Assembly (NCBI GenBank): GCA_023393455.1
Contig: JAEWLJ010000010.1
Coordinates: 1-64,000, forward strand
Reading direction: 5' to 3'
DNA from: Methanobacteriota archaeon
GTDB lineage: Archaea > Halobacteriota > Methanomicrobia > Methanomicrobiales > Methanoculleaceae
Length of the DNA stretch: 64,000 nucleotides
Shown here: in pieces, positions 1 through 8,716 of the stretch
How the letters are laid out: every line of letters starts with the position of its first letter
Numbering within the stretch: position 1 is the stretch's first letter
Notes under the pieces: generated by a model
Database searches by the model: none
The model's input: only the letters and a program-made list of their open reading frames with translations
Told to the model about the DNA's origin: nothing
Made by a program: the position numbers and the translations under genes

Positions 1-1312
1 GAGTAACGTTCATCGTCGGCGTCGGCGTGACGTTCACCGTCGGCGTCGGAGTAACGTTCACCGTCGGCGTCGGGGTAACATTCACTGTCGGAGTCGGAGT
101 AACGTTCATCGTCGGCGTCGGCGTGACGTTCACCGTCGGCGTCGGAGTAACGTTCACCGTCGGCGTCGGAGTAACGTTCACTGTCGGAGTCGGAGTAACG
201 TTCACTGTCGGAGTCGGAGTAACGTTCACTGTCGGAGTCGGAGTAACGTTTTCACCGCCGACGGTAACGTTCACCGTCTCGAAGGCGAGCGGGATGAGCG
301 GCGTGTGGTCGTTGTTGACCACCTGGACCGAGAGGTTGTGCTCACCCTCCGTCACATTCTCCCATGTGTGGGAGAGGTTCGTGGAGATGACATAACCACC
401 GAACTCCGGAACCGCGGGTTCGCTCTCATTCGTCGGCACCACGGCGTCAAGGTAGTAGTGCAGGTGCCCCTCGCCTGGAGCGTTCTCCTGCCCGGTCGGC
501 TCCACCAGCGCGAAGTCCGTCAGGTTCACTTCAACCGTCACGTTCCCGGCCGGGAGGGTCGCGCCATCCAAGGGCTCGACAATGGTGACGTTCGCTTCAA
601 CGGTCGGTGTCGGAGTAACGTTCACCGTCGGTGTCGGAGTGACGTTCACTGTCGGAGTCGGAGTAACGTTCACTGTCGGAGTCGGAGTAACGTTCACTGT
701 CGGAGTCGGAGTAACGTTCACCGTCGGAGTCGGAGTGACGTTCACCGTCGGAGTCGGAGTGACGTTCACCGTCGGAGTCGGAGTGACGTTCACCGTCGGT
801 GTCGGAGTAACGTTCACCGTCGGTGTCGGCTCGGGTGTTACAACCGCCTCAAGAACGGTCACGTTGAGTATCATCGTATATGCGGCATCCTCTATGGTGT
901 GTTCCGGAGGCCCATAGGAGAAGGTCAGGTTGTCCCCGTCGGTCACGTTCGTCACCGCAGGACCGGTCGTGCCCTGCTCGTCGTTCACCCAGTAGGTCCA
1001 GTTGTTCGGCGTCTCGTTCAAAATCTCATTCTCGATACCCGCGATCGATAGAATACTGAGATTTCCCTCTTCCAGAGGCAGGTCTTCAGCAACCTGATAC
1101 TCAAAGTCTCCACGGTTCGAGGCATCGTCAAGTGCTCCAAGCACTGTCGTCTGCGGCACCTCGTATGTTTCGGTGCTATTTACCGGTGTAATGTTCACAG
1201 TCACATCAGGATCCAGTTCGACAGGGCCCATTCCAATCGTGACCGCTACACTTGCAGCGGAGAGCGACAGGAGAAGGACAATACACAAACTGAACAATAC
1301 AGGTCGTCTCAT
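1..1312 (-). CDS. Secreted DUF4430 surface protein with PTPTVNVT repeats (partial)
   Basis: The reading frame starts at the ATG at 1312 and is still open at the left edge, so the C-terminus lies outside the window. A hydrophobic signal peptide (RRPVLFSLCIVLLLSLSAAS) is followed by a DUF4430-type domain at about residues 35-150, recognisable by the NWTYWVNDEQG and DGDNLTFSYG segments. Next come about ten 8-residue units reading TPTPTVNV, then an Ig-like domain at about residues 240-350 (contains GEGHLHYYLD), then a second block of the same units running off the edge. Almost every unit carries an N-V-T sequon, so the linkers are probably N-glycosylated stalks outside the cell. A ribosome binding site (AAGGGGGGAT) lies just before the ATG. 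The ligand is unknown. The start and the secreted nature are clear; the DUF4430 name is recognition by eye. Confidence 0.85.
   Translation of the reverse strand, partial: MRRPVLFSLCIVLLLSLSAASVAVTIGMGPVELDPDVTVNITPVNSTETYEVPQTTVLGALDDASNRGDFEYQVAEDLPLEEGNLSILSIAGIENEILNETPNNWTYWVNDEQGTTGPAVTNVTDGDNLTFSYGPPEHTIEDAAYTMILNVTVLEAVVTPEPTPTVNVTPTPTVNVTPTPTVNVTPTPTVNVTPTPTVNVTPTPTVNVTPTPTVNVTPTPTVNVTPTPTVNVTPTPTVEANVTIVEPLDGATLPAGNVTVEVNLTDFALVEPTGQENAPGEGHLHYYLDAVVPTNESEPAVPEFGGYVISTNLSHTWENVTEGEHNLSVQVVNNDHTPLIPLAFETVNVTVGGENVTPTPTVNVTPTPTVNVTPTPTVNVTPTPTVNVTPTPTVNVTPTPTMNVTPTPTVNVTPTPTVNVTPTPTVNVTPTPTMNVT
3..247. repeat. 24-bp coding tandem repeat, distal block
   Basis: About ten units of 24 bases with the core GTAACGTTCACYGTCGGMGT on the plus strand. 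On the minus strand they encode TPTPTVNV units of the surface protein. Units differ mainly at synonymous positions, and one or two carry Met for Val. The array continues past the left edge or ends close to it. Confidence 0.9.
600..834. repeat. 24-bp coding tandem repeat, proximal block
   Basis: A second array of about ten 24-base units of the same sequence, separated from the first by about 350 bases that encode an Ig-like domain. Neighbouring units are nearly identical, which suggests expansion by slippage or unequal exchange and likely length variation between strains (inference). Confidence 0.9.
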
Positions 1313-1349
1313 ACATATCCCCCCTTACGAACAGAGGGAATAAGCAGGG

Positions 1350-1360
1350 TAATATAAAAA
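1350..1360 (-). promoter_or_regulatory. TATA box of the DUF4430 surface protein gene
   Basis: On the minus strand the sequence TTTTTATATTA lies about 40 bases before the ATG at 1312. That places transcription start near 1329, just ahead of a strong Shine-Dalgarno (AAGGGGGGAT). The fasciclin gene at 2419 has almost the same short leader, so the two may be expressed alike. Confidence 0.6.
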
Positions 1361-1660
1361 TGTTGCTATAATACAATTCGGCCGCCATTCTTAAAAAATC
1401 ACGCCTTAAACCGGGGCGAATGCCTTTCCCCTCCCGTCACATGACGACATCGCTCCATCGCCGAAAGAAGAAGGAAACAATTCACGCAAAAGTCTTCGAT
1501 TCGTGCTCGAAGCGCTCCAGCGTCCGGCCGGTATGCCGGCCGGGAGAAACAACCCGGCAGTCTTGAGCGATAAAAATGAAGAGGTGTTGCAGCCCGGACG
1601 AAGCCCGATGGCCGGTCCGGGCGGGTCCGGGGGCAGGCCGGTGCCGCCTGCCGCCCTGCA
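1361..1660. other. Intergenic region with a perfect hairpin
   Basis: No convincing gene is seen between the two surface-protein genes. The stretch contains a perfect inverted repeat at 1524-1543 (CCGGCCGG, four-base loop, CCGGCCGG), about 120 bases after the fasciclin stop codon. It could be a transcript-end hairpin or a repeat remnant. Short open frames here have no recognisable features. Confidence 0.5.
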
Positions 1661-2419
1661 TCACTGCACGACGCCAACCAGGCCGGTCCCGTTCTCGGCC
1701 GTCGCCGGAGTCGTCTCGCCCATCGGGGTCACGGTCTCGTCTTCGGTCACCGTCAGGTTCGCGCCCGGAGGCACCAGCACCTGGTCGATGATGTGGATCA
1801 CGCCGTTTGTCGCGTTGATGTCCGCCACGGTGACGACGGCATCCTCGACCATGACCTCGCCGTCGACGACGGTGACGTTCAGGTCCTCACCGGCGAGCGT
1901 CGTGAGCGTGCTCATGTTCTCGCTCTCACTACCCATGCCGAGGAGCCCGCTGAAGATATCGAGCACCCCACCTTCAGACTCGTTTCCGGCAGTCTGGTTC
2001 TGATCTCCGGTCTGGTTCGCGGCCATGATGGAGATCTCCTCTGCGGTGTACTCTCCGTCGACGACATGATACTGGAGAACCATCGTCAGGTTGTCGGACT
2101 CGTTCATGAGCTGGTTCACGGTCTCGTTCCCGAGAGCGTTGAACGCCTCGTTGCTCGGGGCAAAGATCGTGTACGGCCCTGCGCCGTTCAGGGTATCATA
2201 GAACCCGGCCGCGGAGATTGCTTCGGCCAGCCGTGTCAGGTTCTCGTCCTCGCTGATATAGGCGGCAATCGACATGTTCGCGGTCTGGTTGTCCATCGGC
2301 CCGGCCTCGCCCATGGGCGTCGCCGTTGCATTCTCGTCCCCGATCACCGCCGCCGTTACGGCGAACGGCATCGCAAGAAGAGCAAGAATGCATGCACATA
2401 GCGTTATCCATCGTCTCAT
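1661..2419 (-). CDS. Secreted fasciclin (FAS1) domain protein
   Basis: This 252-residue protein has a signal peptide (about residues 1-23, ending near PFAVTAA) and one FAS1 domain at about residues 50-225. The domain shows the typical GPYTIFAPSNEAFNAL segment, the YHVVDGEYT strand and the closing ATNGVIHIIDQVLVPP. FAS1 domains act in adhesion or surface binding. An insert of about 50 residues rich in Asn, Gln and Gly (AANQTGDQNQTAGNESEGG and on) splits the domain and carries several N-X-S/T sequons. A Thr-rich tail follows, with no membrane anchor visible. It sits next to another secreted protein with a similar leader (AAGGGGGGATA before the ATG), so both are probably cell-surface components. 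Confidence 0.9.
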   Translation of the reverse strand: MRRWITLCACILALLAMPFAVTAAVIGDENATATPMGEAGPMDNQTANMSIAAYISEDENLTRLAEAISAAGFYDTLNGAGPYTIFAPSNEAFNALGNETVNQLMNESDNLTMVLQYHVVDGEYTAEEISIMAANQTGDQNQTAGNESEGGVLDIFSGLLGMGSESENMSTLTTLAGEDLNVTVVDGEVMVEDAVVTVADINATNGVIHIIDQVLVPPGANLTVTEDETVTPMGETTPATAENGTGLVGVVQ

Positions 2420-2461
2420 ACTACTATCCCCCCTTGGGAGAGGGAGAGAATATGTGACGAA

Positions 2462-2473
2462 TTATATAAATTT
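2462..2473 (-). promoter_or_regulatory. TATA box of the fasciclin gene
   Basis: On the minus strand TTTATATAAT lies about 48 bases before the ATG at 2419, followed by an AAGGGGGGAT ribosome binding site. The arrangement matches the neighbouring surface-protein gene. Confidence 0.6.
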
Positions 2474-2595
2474 TACCATATCCCCAATAAGAATTCCGAT
2501 GGTCAAACAAACATCCCAAACAAGTTTTTCCCGGCACACCAGCACCCTGATCTCAACCGTCCGGACGATAACGGAATCTCCCGGCGCCCGGGGTT

Positions 2596-4026
2596 CTACA
2601 ACCGCACCAGGACGGCCTTCTCCTCCGAATACTCATCGAGCGCCCGGCTGCCGTTCTCCCTGCCGATACCGCTCGCCTTCGTCCCCCCGAACGGCACCTC
2701 CGGCGGAATCCTCAGGTGCTGGTTGACCCAGACGATCCCCGCCTCGAGTTCCTCCGTCGCCCGGGCGATCACGCCCGCATCGTGGGTCCATACCGACGCC
2801 CCGAGCCCGTAACGGGAGTTGTTCGCGAGTTCAAGCGCTTCGTCGAGACTGGAGACGGCGGCGATCGGCAGCACAGGACCGAAGACCTCCTCGGAGAAGA
2901 GGACGGAGTCATGCGGGACACCGGTGATGAGCGTCGGCAGGAAGAAGAGGCCGCGTTCGTACTCCTCCCCCTTCGGCGTCCGCCCCCCGGCGACGATCTC
3001 CCCCTCGTCACGCTCCCGGGCGAGATCGACGATACCGGCGACCCGCTCGAGGCCCGCCCGGTTGTTCAGCGGGCCCATCCCGATACCGCGGTCCATGCCG
3101 TTCCCGACCACGATCCCCTCGACCCTCGCCGTCAGCCGCCGGACGAACTCGTCCGCGATCGAATCGAAGACGTAGAGCCTCTTCACCGCCGTGCAGACCT
3201 GCCCGCAGTTGTAGAACCGTCCTCTGATGACCCCCTCGACCGCCTTCCCGATATCGGCGTCGTCACAGACGATCATCGGATCACTCCCCCCGAGTTCCAG
3301 CGTCAGCCGCTTCATCGCAGGGGCGGCGTCGAGAGCGACCTGCCTCCCGGTCCCGACCTCGCCGGTGAACGAGACCTTCCGGATGGACGGGTTCCTCGCG
3401 ATCTCCCGGCCGACCGTCTCCCCCGGGCCGGTGACGACGTTCAGGACACCCGGCGGGAGGCCCGCCTCCCCGAGGATCTCGGCGAGCCTCAAGCAGGTCA
3501 GCGGCGCGGTCCGGGCGGGTTTCAAGACCATCGTGTTCCCCGCCGCGAGAGCCGCCCCAATCTTCCAGCCCATGATGATCGCCGGCATGTTCCAGGGGAT
3601 GATCGCGCCGCAGATGCCGAGCGGCCGCCGCCGGACGGTGGCGCTGCCGTAGCCCTTGAGGTTCGCGAACTCGCCTCGCGGCACCGCCGAGAGACCGTGG
3701 TAGTACTCGAGGATGTTTGCGAACCCATTGATCTCGTCGACCGCCTCGCGGATGGGTTTGCCCTGTTCGGCGGTCAGGAGCGCCGCAAGATCGGTGTTCC
3801 TGCGGCGGACCTCCCCTGCGGCGAAGAAGAGGATCTTTGCGCGATCCCGCGGGCTCTTCGCGGCCCAGTCGGAGAACGCCTCGTTGGCGGCCTCGATGGC
3901 GGATACGACATCGTCCTCGCCGCCGAGCGGCGCTTCACCGACCACGTCGCCCGTTGCGGGGTTATGCACCGGAAAGATCCTGCCGGAGACCGAATCGCGC
4001 CACTCGCCGTTGATCAGCATCTTCAT
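2596..4026 (-). CDS. NAD(P)-dependent aldehyde dehydrogenase
   Basis: A 476-residue aldehyde dehydrogenase that oxidises an aldehyde to the acid with NAD(P). From the chosen start (MKMLINGEW) the catalytic set is present: Asn146 in PWNMPA, Glu244 in LELGG, and the nucleophile Cys278 in FYNCGQVC. The coenzyme-binding turn FTGEVGTG is also visible. The frame stays open upstream to 4089, but that would overlap the MFS gene and add residues outside the family's usual start. The closest families by eye are succinate-semialdehyde and lactaldehyde dehydrogenases. In methanogens a lactaldehyde dehydrogenase (CofA) supplies lactate for F420, and cofE lies 6 kb away, but the substrate cannot be fixed from sequence alone. 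Confidence 0.9.
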   Translation of the reverse strand: MKMLINGEWRDSVSGRIFPVHNPATGDVVGEAPLGGEDDVVSAIEAANEAFSDWAAKSPRDRAKILFFAAGEVRRRNTDLAALLTAEQGKPIREAVDEINGFANILEYYHGLSAVPRGEFANLKGYGSATVRRRPLGICGAIIPWNMPAIIMGWKIGAALAAGNTMVLKPARTAPLTCLRLAEILGEAGLPPGVLNVVTGPGETVGREIARNPSIRKVSFTGEVGTGRQVALDAAPAMKRLTLELGGSDPMIVCDDADIGKAVEGVIRGRFYNCGQVCTAVKRLYVFDSIADEFVRRLTARVEGIVVGNGMDRGIGMGPLNNRAGLERVAGIVDLARERDEGEIVAGGRTPKGEEYERGLFFLPTLITGVPHDSVLFSEEVFGPVLPIAAVSSLDEALELANNSRYGLGASVWTHDAGVIARATEELEAGIVWVNQHLRIPPEVPFGGTKASGIGRENGSRALDEYSEEKAVLVRL

Positions 4027-4064
4027 AGATGATCCTATGACCGGGAGTGGTAATATGCGCTCCG

Positions 4065-5132
4065 TCACCCGGAGTATCCGCACCGGCACCTGCCGATGGG
4101 GACGGCCACCGCCACAGCCATCCCGGCCAGCAGGAGGAACGCAGCCAGAAACCCGGCTCCCCCGGCGGCCAGCCCGGCAAGGGCGGAGAGGAACGTGAAC
4201 CCGGCGTAGGATGCAGTGTTGAAGAGCCCGGTCATCGCGCCCTGCTGGATCCTCGTCTCTGCAAGGAACGCAAGGGCGGCGACAGTGACGACACCGGCAA
4301 GGGCGCCGATGACGGGGAAGGCATACGGCGTAGCGTAACTCGCCAGAACCGCCCCGGCCATCAGGACCGCAGAGACGCGGAGGGTCGGGATCGGGCGCAG
4401 GGTGAATCGAGGCGCGACGAGGACGGCGACGACGGTCGCGATGTTGATCGTCGCCAGTTGCAGGGCAAGGAGCGAGGGGTCGCTCCCGGTATACCCGGGG
4501 TAGACGGCCGCTATCGCCCCGGTCATCCCAACCAGAACTGCCGTTGCCGCAAAGAGCCAGAAGTAGTTCCGGACGATTCCGGGGAGATCGGCCTTCATAA
4601 AATCCCCATTCCTGCTCTCCCGGAGCGAGAGGCTCATCCCGAGCGCAGGGACGGCAAGCACCGTAAAGAGGATGATCCCCGCAAGATGGCTCTCAAAGAC
4701 CGCATCGAGCCAACCCGCGGCAAGGAGCCCCACGACCAGGCCGAGGTTCTGGGCCGCCACGAGATACCCGCTGACCCGTCCGGACGACGGATGAGAGTTT
4801 GCCCACGCGAGCGCCGCTGAGAGGAAGAGCCCGCCCCCGATCCCCTCGACCACCCGGAAGACAAGGAGCGGCAGGCCTGAAGGAAAGAGCAGGATAAGGA
4901 CGCCGCTTGCGAGAGTCAGGAGAAGGCCGGCACGGATGAGCGGCACACGGCCGAGCCGGTCGCTTGCCATCCCGGCCGGCAGTACCGTCAAAAACGCGCC
5001 CAAAAAGTATGCAGAGTAGACCACGCCCTGCAGCGCCGCCCCCTCGGCGAAATCGGGAAGAACCGGGACGACGGCGTTCGAGAGTGCCATCACCACGAAT
5101 ATCCCGAGAAGGATAGGGAAGTTTCGCGGCAT
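4065..5132 (-). CDS. MFS permease
   Basis: A 355-residue integral membrane transporter of the major facilitator superfamily. The N-terminal half shows motif A between helices 2 and 3 (GMASDRLGRVPLI) and a Gly-rich helix 5 (VVEGIGGGLFLSAALAW). About ten to twelve hydrophobic segments follow, and the protein is a little shorter than the typical 390-420 residues. It is probably a drug or metabolite exporter, but the substrate is unknown. The start is 3 bases after the stop of fttA, so the two are probably co-transcribed. Confidence 0.88.
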   Translation of the reverse strand: MPRNFPILLGIFVVMALSNAVVPVLPDFAEGAALQGVVYSAYFLGAFLTVLPAGMASDRLGRVPLIRAGLLLTLASGVLILLFPSGLPLLVFRVVEGIGGGLFLSAALAWANSHPSSGRVSGYLVAAQNLGLVVGLLAAGWLDAVFESHLAGIILFTVLAVPALGMSLSLRESRNGDFMKADLPGIVRNYFWLFAATAVLVGMTGAIAAVYPGYTGSDPSLLALQLATINIATVVAVLVAPRFTLRPIPTLRVSAVLMAGAVLASYATPYAFPVIGALAGVVTVAALAFLAETRIQQGAMTGLFNTASYAGFTFLSALAGLAAGGAGFLAAFLLLAGMAVAVAVPIGRCRCGYSG

Positions 5133-5134
5133 CC

Positions 5135-7027
5135 CTAGATCATGCGGTAGGTTTCGAGGTTCATGGGAGAGTGCGTCTCGATACGGTGCCGCTTGTAGAT
5201 GGAACTTGCAAGGTCGAGGGTCTTGTTCTCGTCGCCGTGGATAGTGAAGATCTTCTCCGGGCGCGGCTGGAGGTGGGCGACGTAGTTCATCAACTGCTTC
5301 CTGTCGGAGTGGCCGGAGAACCCGTCGCTCGTCGCGATCTCGAGGTTGATCACGATCGTCTCGCGCCAGCCGAGCGGGATCTCGCGCCAGCCCTTCTGGA
5401 TACGCCGCCCGAGCGTCCCGTCCGCCTGGTAGCCGACGAAGACGAGCGCGTTACGTTCGTCCGGGCCGAGAGTCTTGAGGTACTCCATCACCGGCCCGCC
5501 GTTTAACATACCACTCGTCGTGATGATGACACAGGGGTCGCCCGTTATCACCTTCTCACGGATGGCCGGCGAGTCCACCTGGACGAAGGCCTCGGAGAGG
5601 AAGGGGTTCAGCCCTTCGCGGAAGATCTGGTTGCGGAGATCGCTGTTGAGGTACTCCGGGTAGGTCGTGTGGATCGCCGTCGCCTCCTTGATCATACCGT
5701 CGAGGTAGATCTTCACCGGCGGGATCTTCTGTCTCCGGATCCCCTCCTCGAGGGCGAGCATGACCTCCTGCGACCGGCCGACGGCGAACGCAGGGATGAT
5801 CACCTTGCCGCCGCGGTTGATCGTCGCCGAGACCGTCTCGTAGAGTTTATCCTCGGCGTCTTTCCTCTGGGGCTGGTTGTCGTTCGCCCCGCCGTAGGTG
5901 CTCTCCATGAAGAGCGCCTCGAGGCGGGGGAAGGAGGATACCGCAGGGGAGAAGAGCCGTGTCTTCTGGTAGTTGAAGTCCCCGGTGAACGCGATGTTGT
6001 AGAGCCCTTCGCCGATGTGGAAGTGAGCGATGGCCGAGCCGAGGATGTGGCCCGCGTTATGGAAGGTGAGTTTGACGTCGGGGGCGATATCGGTCACGCT
6101 CCCATAGTTGAGCGTGATCGAGTGCTTCATGTAGGTCCGCACCTCGTTCGAGGTGTAGGGGATCTTGTCCGTCTCCTTCCGAACAACGTCCAGGTAGTCG
6201 AGCTGGAGCATCGTCGAGAGGTCCCGCGTCGGAGCGGTCGAGTAGACCGGGCCTTCGTAGCCGTACTTGTAGAGGAGGGGGACGAGGGCGCAGTGGTCGA
6301 GGTGCGCGTGGGTGAGCACCACCGCGTCGAGCGAGTCGAGGGGATAGATCTCGGGGACGTAGAGGTACGGCGTCCCGTTCGCGATGTTGCCGGGTTTCTC
6401 GCCGCAGTCGACCAGGATCTTGCTCTCCGGCGTCGATATCAGGAATGCGGCGCGGCCGACCTCGCGGCAGCACCCGAGTGTCGTGACCCGCAGCCACTGG
6501 TCCTTGCTCGTGACCTCCCGGTGGATACGGCGGCCGATCGTCCGGAGAAACGTCTTGCGTTCGTCCTTTACCGATCGCAGGTAGGTGCGGATCTGCTTCA
6601 CCGTCGAGCTCTCGATGGGCGGCGTCCGGACAACCTTCGGCGTCCAGCCGATCTGCTTCGTGATCTCGCGGAGGGTTACCCCGTTCTTGCCGATGACGAC
6701 GCCGGGCTTCTCCGCCTCGATCAGGACTTCACCGGTCTCCGGGTCGAAGAAGAGGTCGGTGATCCCCGCGTTATCCGGCACGACCGCCCGGATCTCCTGG
6801 GCGGCCCGCTCGGGGTCTTCAAGGATATTCGGGCGCACGACGATGCGCTTTCTGAGATCGCGCGCCAGTATCTTTATCAGGTCTGCCTGGTCGGCAAACT
6901 GTTTCGGATCGTCAGTGTAGATGACGAGTTCAGGTCCCTCGAACTCGACGTTCGAGATCGTTATTCCAGCCGGAACGATCTTCTCGATCTGCTCCTTAAG
7001 CTCCTGGAGTTTATCTTCAATAACCAT
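5135..7027 (-). CDS. fttA: FttA/aCPSF1: KH-domain beta-CASP ribonuclease, transcription termination factor
   Basis: A 630-residue member of the archaeal CPSF73-like family. This is a metallo-beta-lactamase/beta-CASP nuclease that cleaves nascent RNA and terminates transcription by RNA polymerase in archaea. The N-terminal 150 residues hold two KH RNA-binding domains, the second with the GxxG loop in VVIGKNGVTLREI. The metal site His240-x-His242-x-Asp244-His245 (LTHAHLDHC) is intact, as are FTGDFN, FMESTYGG and the C-terminal GHSDRKQL. Length and domain order are normal. It follows psmB and precedes the MFS gene on the same strand. Confidence 0.95.
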   Translation of the reverse strand: MVIEDKLQELKEQIEKIVPAGITISNVEFEGPELVIYTDDPKQFADQADLIKILARDLRKRIVVRPNILEDPERAAQEIRAVVPDNAGITDLFFDPETGEVLIEAEKPGVVIGKNGVTLREITKQIGWTPKVVRTPPIESSTVKQIRTYLRSVKDERKTFLRTIGRRIHREVTSKDQWLRVTTLGCCREVGRAAFLISTPESKILVDCGEKPGNIANGTPYLYVPEIYPLDSLDAVVLTHAHLDHCALVPLLYKYGYEGPVYSTAPTRDLSTMLQLDYLDVVRKETDKIPYTSNEVRTYMKHSITLNYGSVTDIAPDVKLTFHNAGHILGSAIAHFHIGEGLYNIAFTGDFNYQKTRLFSPAVSSFPRLEALFMESTYGGANDNQPQRKDAEDKLYETVSATINRGGKVIIPAFAVGRSQEVMLALEEGIRRQKIPPVKIYLDGMIKEATAIHTTYPEYLNSDLRNQIFREGLNPFLSEAFVQVDSPAIREKVITGDPCVIITTSGMLNGGPVMEYLKTLGPDERNALVFVGYQADGTLGRRIQKGWREIPLGWRETIVINLEIATSDGFSGHSDRKQLMNYVAHLQPRPEKIFTIHGDENKTLDLASSIYKRHRIETHSPMNLETYRMI

Positions 7028-7048
7028 TAAAATCGTCCTAAAAAAATA

Positions 7049-7693
7049 TCAGGGTGTTGGGCGGGCTGCAGATGGTCTTTGCAGCCCGGTCTCAATCTGT
7101 TCTTCGTATTTGTCCTTTGTGATCACGACCACCATGATCTCCTCGCCGGACGCGGAGTCGCGGCGCATCGCCGATCGTACGGCACGGACAGCGAGATCCT
7201 TCGCCTCGTCCTCCTTCATATCAGGGCGGTACTGGTCTTCGAGCACGCCGTAGGCGAACGGTGATCCCGAACCGGTTGCGACGATATCCTCTTCGCGGGT
7301 CGCCCCGCCCATGGCATCGACGGAGTAGACGCTCGGCCCCTGCTCATCGAACCCGCCCATCAGGAGCTGGACGTAGTAGGGATAGTAGCGGTTCTGGTTC
7401 AGGTAGTTCGAGAGCATGGTCGACGCAGCACCGACAGACATCGTCTTGCCGCGGCGCATCTCGAAGAGGTTGCATTCGACCTGCAGGATCCGCACGAGCT
7501 GCTGTGCGTCGCCGACGCCACCGGCGGTCGTGAGGCCGATCCTCGGCGTGATCCGGTAGATCTTCTTCGCACGCTTGCTCGCGATCATATTGCCCATCGT
7601 CGCTCGCATCTCGGTTGCAAGAACCACACCGCCGTCGAAGATCAGCCCGACCGTGGTTGTACCTTTCATAATCTCTTGGGAAGTATCAAGCAT
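7049..7693 (-). CDS. psmB: Proteasome beta subunit
   Basis: This is the catalytic beta subunit of the archaeal 20S proteasome. From the ATG at 7693 the protein has an 11-residue propeptide (MLDTSQEIMKG) followed by the N-terminal nucleophile Thr in TTTVGLIFDGG. Autocatalytic cleavage would fall between Gly11 and Thr12. The catalytic Lys lies in SKRAKKIY, and GSGSPFAYGVLE is also typical. A longer start at 7729 is open, but AGGGGTG just before 7693 and the short propeptide favour the chosen start. The mature protein of about 203 residues is normal for the family. The alpha subunit is not in the window. Confidence 0.95.
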   Translation of the reverse strand: MLDTSQEIMKGTTTVGLIFDGGVVLATEMRATMGNMIASKRAKKIYRITPRIGLTTAGGVGDAQQLVRILQVECNLFEMRRGKTMSVGAASTMLSNYLNQNRYYPYYVQLLMGGFDEQGPSVYSVDAMGGATREEDIVATGSGSPFAYGVLEDQYRPDMKEDEAKDLAVRAVRSAMRRDSASGEEIMVVVITKDKYEEQIETGLQRPSAARPTP

Positions 7694-7838
7694 TAAAGCA
7701 CCCCTAAAACCATTAAAACGCTTTATCACGCGTAGAAGCGGTTAAGCGTATAGCGATATCATAAAACATAAATTTATCGCCGTACCGGCTCAAGGCACGA
7801 CATGGATAGACATCTGTATATTATATGAACATTGCCCC

Positions 7839-8702
7839 TTAATTCTTTCGCAGGGCCTGCAGCTGCTCAGGCAGCAGCACCTTGATCAACTCACGGTCAA
7901 AGAGCATGGCGACAAGCCGCTTGTTTCCATTGACCACCGGGAGCTGGTCGACCCGGGCCCGCCGCATCTTCAGTGCGCATTCGCCGACCTCCGCGTTCAG
8001 GGGGACGGCGAGGACATTCTTCACCATCGCGTTCTTCACGGGGATCGGAAGGAGCTGGATCCGCGAGATACCGTAACTGATGGTGTGCATGTCCCGGATG
8101 CTCTCCCACGTCCACTCGTCGTCGTCAGTGCCGTTCGAGAAGTCGCTGACCTCGACGCCGTCTTCGATGCGGGAATGCCTGATGAGATCCCGCTCCGATA
8201 TGATGCCGGTGAGCGTGCCGTCCTCAACCAGGACGGGGATGGCATCGTAACCCGAGATCTCGAGGATACGCCCGACGAGCGAGAGAGGCGTCTCCTCCCA
8301 GAGGGCATAGGTCTTGCTGATGTAGTTGTCCCGGATAGGGAAGGTGATGCGCAACTGGGCGATGGCACCGATGAGGTCGGCCACGCTGATCAGCCCGATC
8401 ATCTTCCCGGCATCCATGACGGGAAGTCTCCTGATGTTGTGGCGCACCATCAGCTGGGCCGCCTCCGAGATGGGGGCGTCCGGCCGGATGACGACCGGGT
8501 CAGGGGTCATCAGGAGCCCGAGCTGGGTCTCTTCCGCCTTACGGAGGAGATCCTTTCGGGTGATGATGCCGACGAGCTCGCCGTCTTTGAGGACGGGAAC
8601 ACCGCTGATGCCCGTGCGTTTCAGGATACGCAGGACATCGTCCCGGTTGCCGGGGATCTCGACGCAGACAACGTCGGCCACCATGAAATCACGGACGAGC
8701 AT
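7839..8702 (-). CDS. Four-CBS-domain regulatory protein
   Basis: This 287-residue soluble protein consists almost wholly of four CBS motifs in two pairs. They are visible as repeats of V-P-V..G.L.G-I-I-T/S..D-L, for example GVPVLKDGELVGIITRKDLL and LPVMDAGKMIGLISVADLIG. CBS pairs bind adenosine nucleotides or S-adenosylmethionine and usually sense energy state. No enzymatic domain is attached, so it must act on a partner. The universal stress gene ends 14 bases upstream on the same strand, so the two probably form an operon of nucleotide-sensing proteins. The target is unknown. Confidence 0.9.
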   Translation of the reverse strand: MLVRDFMVADVVCVEIPGNRDDVLRILKRTGISGVPVLKDGELVGIITRKDLLRKAEETQLGLLMTPDPVVIRPDAPISEAAQLMVRHNIRRLPVMDAGKMIGLISVADLIGAIAQLRITFPIRDNYISKTYALWEETPLSLVGRILEISGYDAIPVLVEDGTLTGIISERDLIRHSRIEDGVEVSDFSNGTDDDEWTWESIRDMHTISYGISRIQLLPIPVKNAMVKNVLAVPLNAEVGECALKMRRARVDQLPVVNGNKRLVAMLFDRELIKVLLPEQLQALRKN

Positions 8703-8716
8703 CTGCTTGGGAGAGA

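Noticed and set aside
3..834. Tandem repeats as a CRISPR array.
   Set aside because: Units are directly adjacent with no unique spacers, keep a 24-base coding phase, and lie inside a protein gene. No cas genes are present.
1..917. Plus-strand reading frames of V-G-V-T-F-T repeats.
   Set aside because: They are the opposite strand of the 24-bp coding repeats. The minus strand has a signal peptide, real domains and a promoter, and the plus-strand translations do not.
5669..7030. A 453-codon open frame opposite fttA.
   Set aside because: High GC content gives long open frames on the opposite strand. The translation is Arg/Asp-rich with no motif, while fttA is unambiguous. The same holds for other long opposite-strand frames at 2716, 18430, 35889 and 58777.
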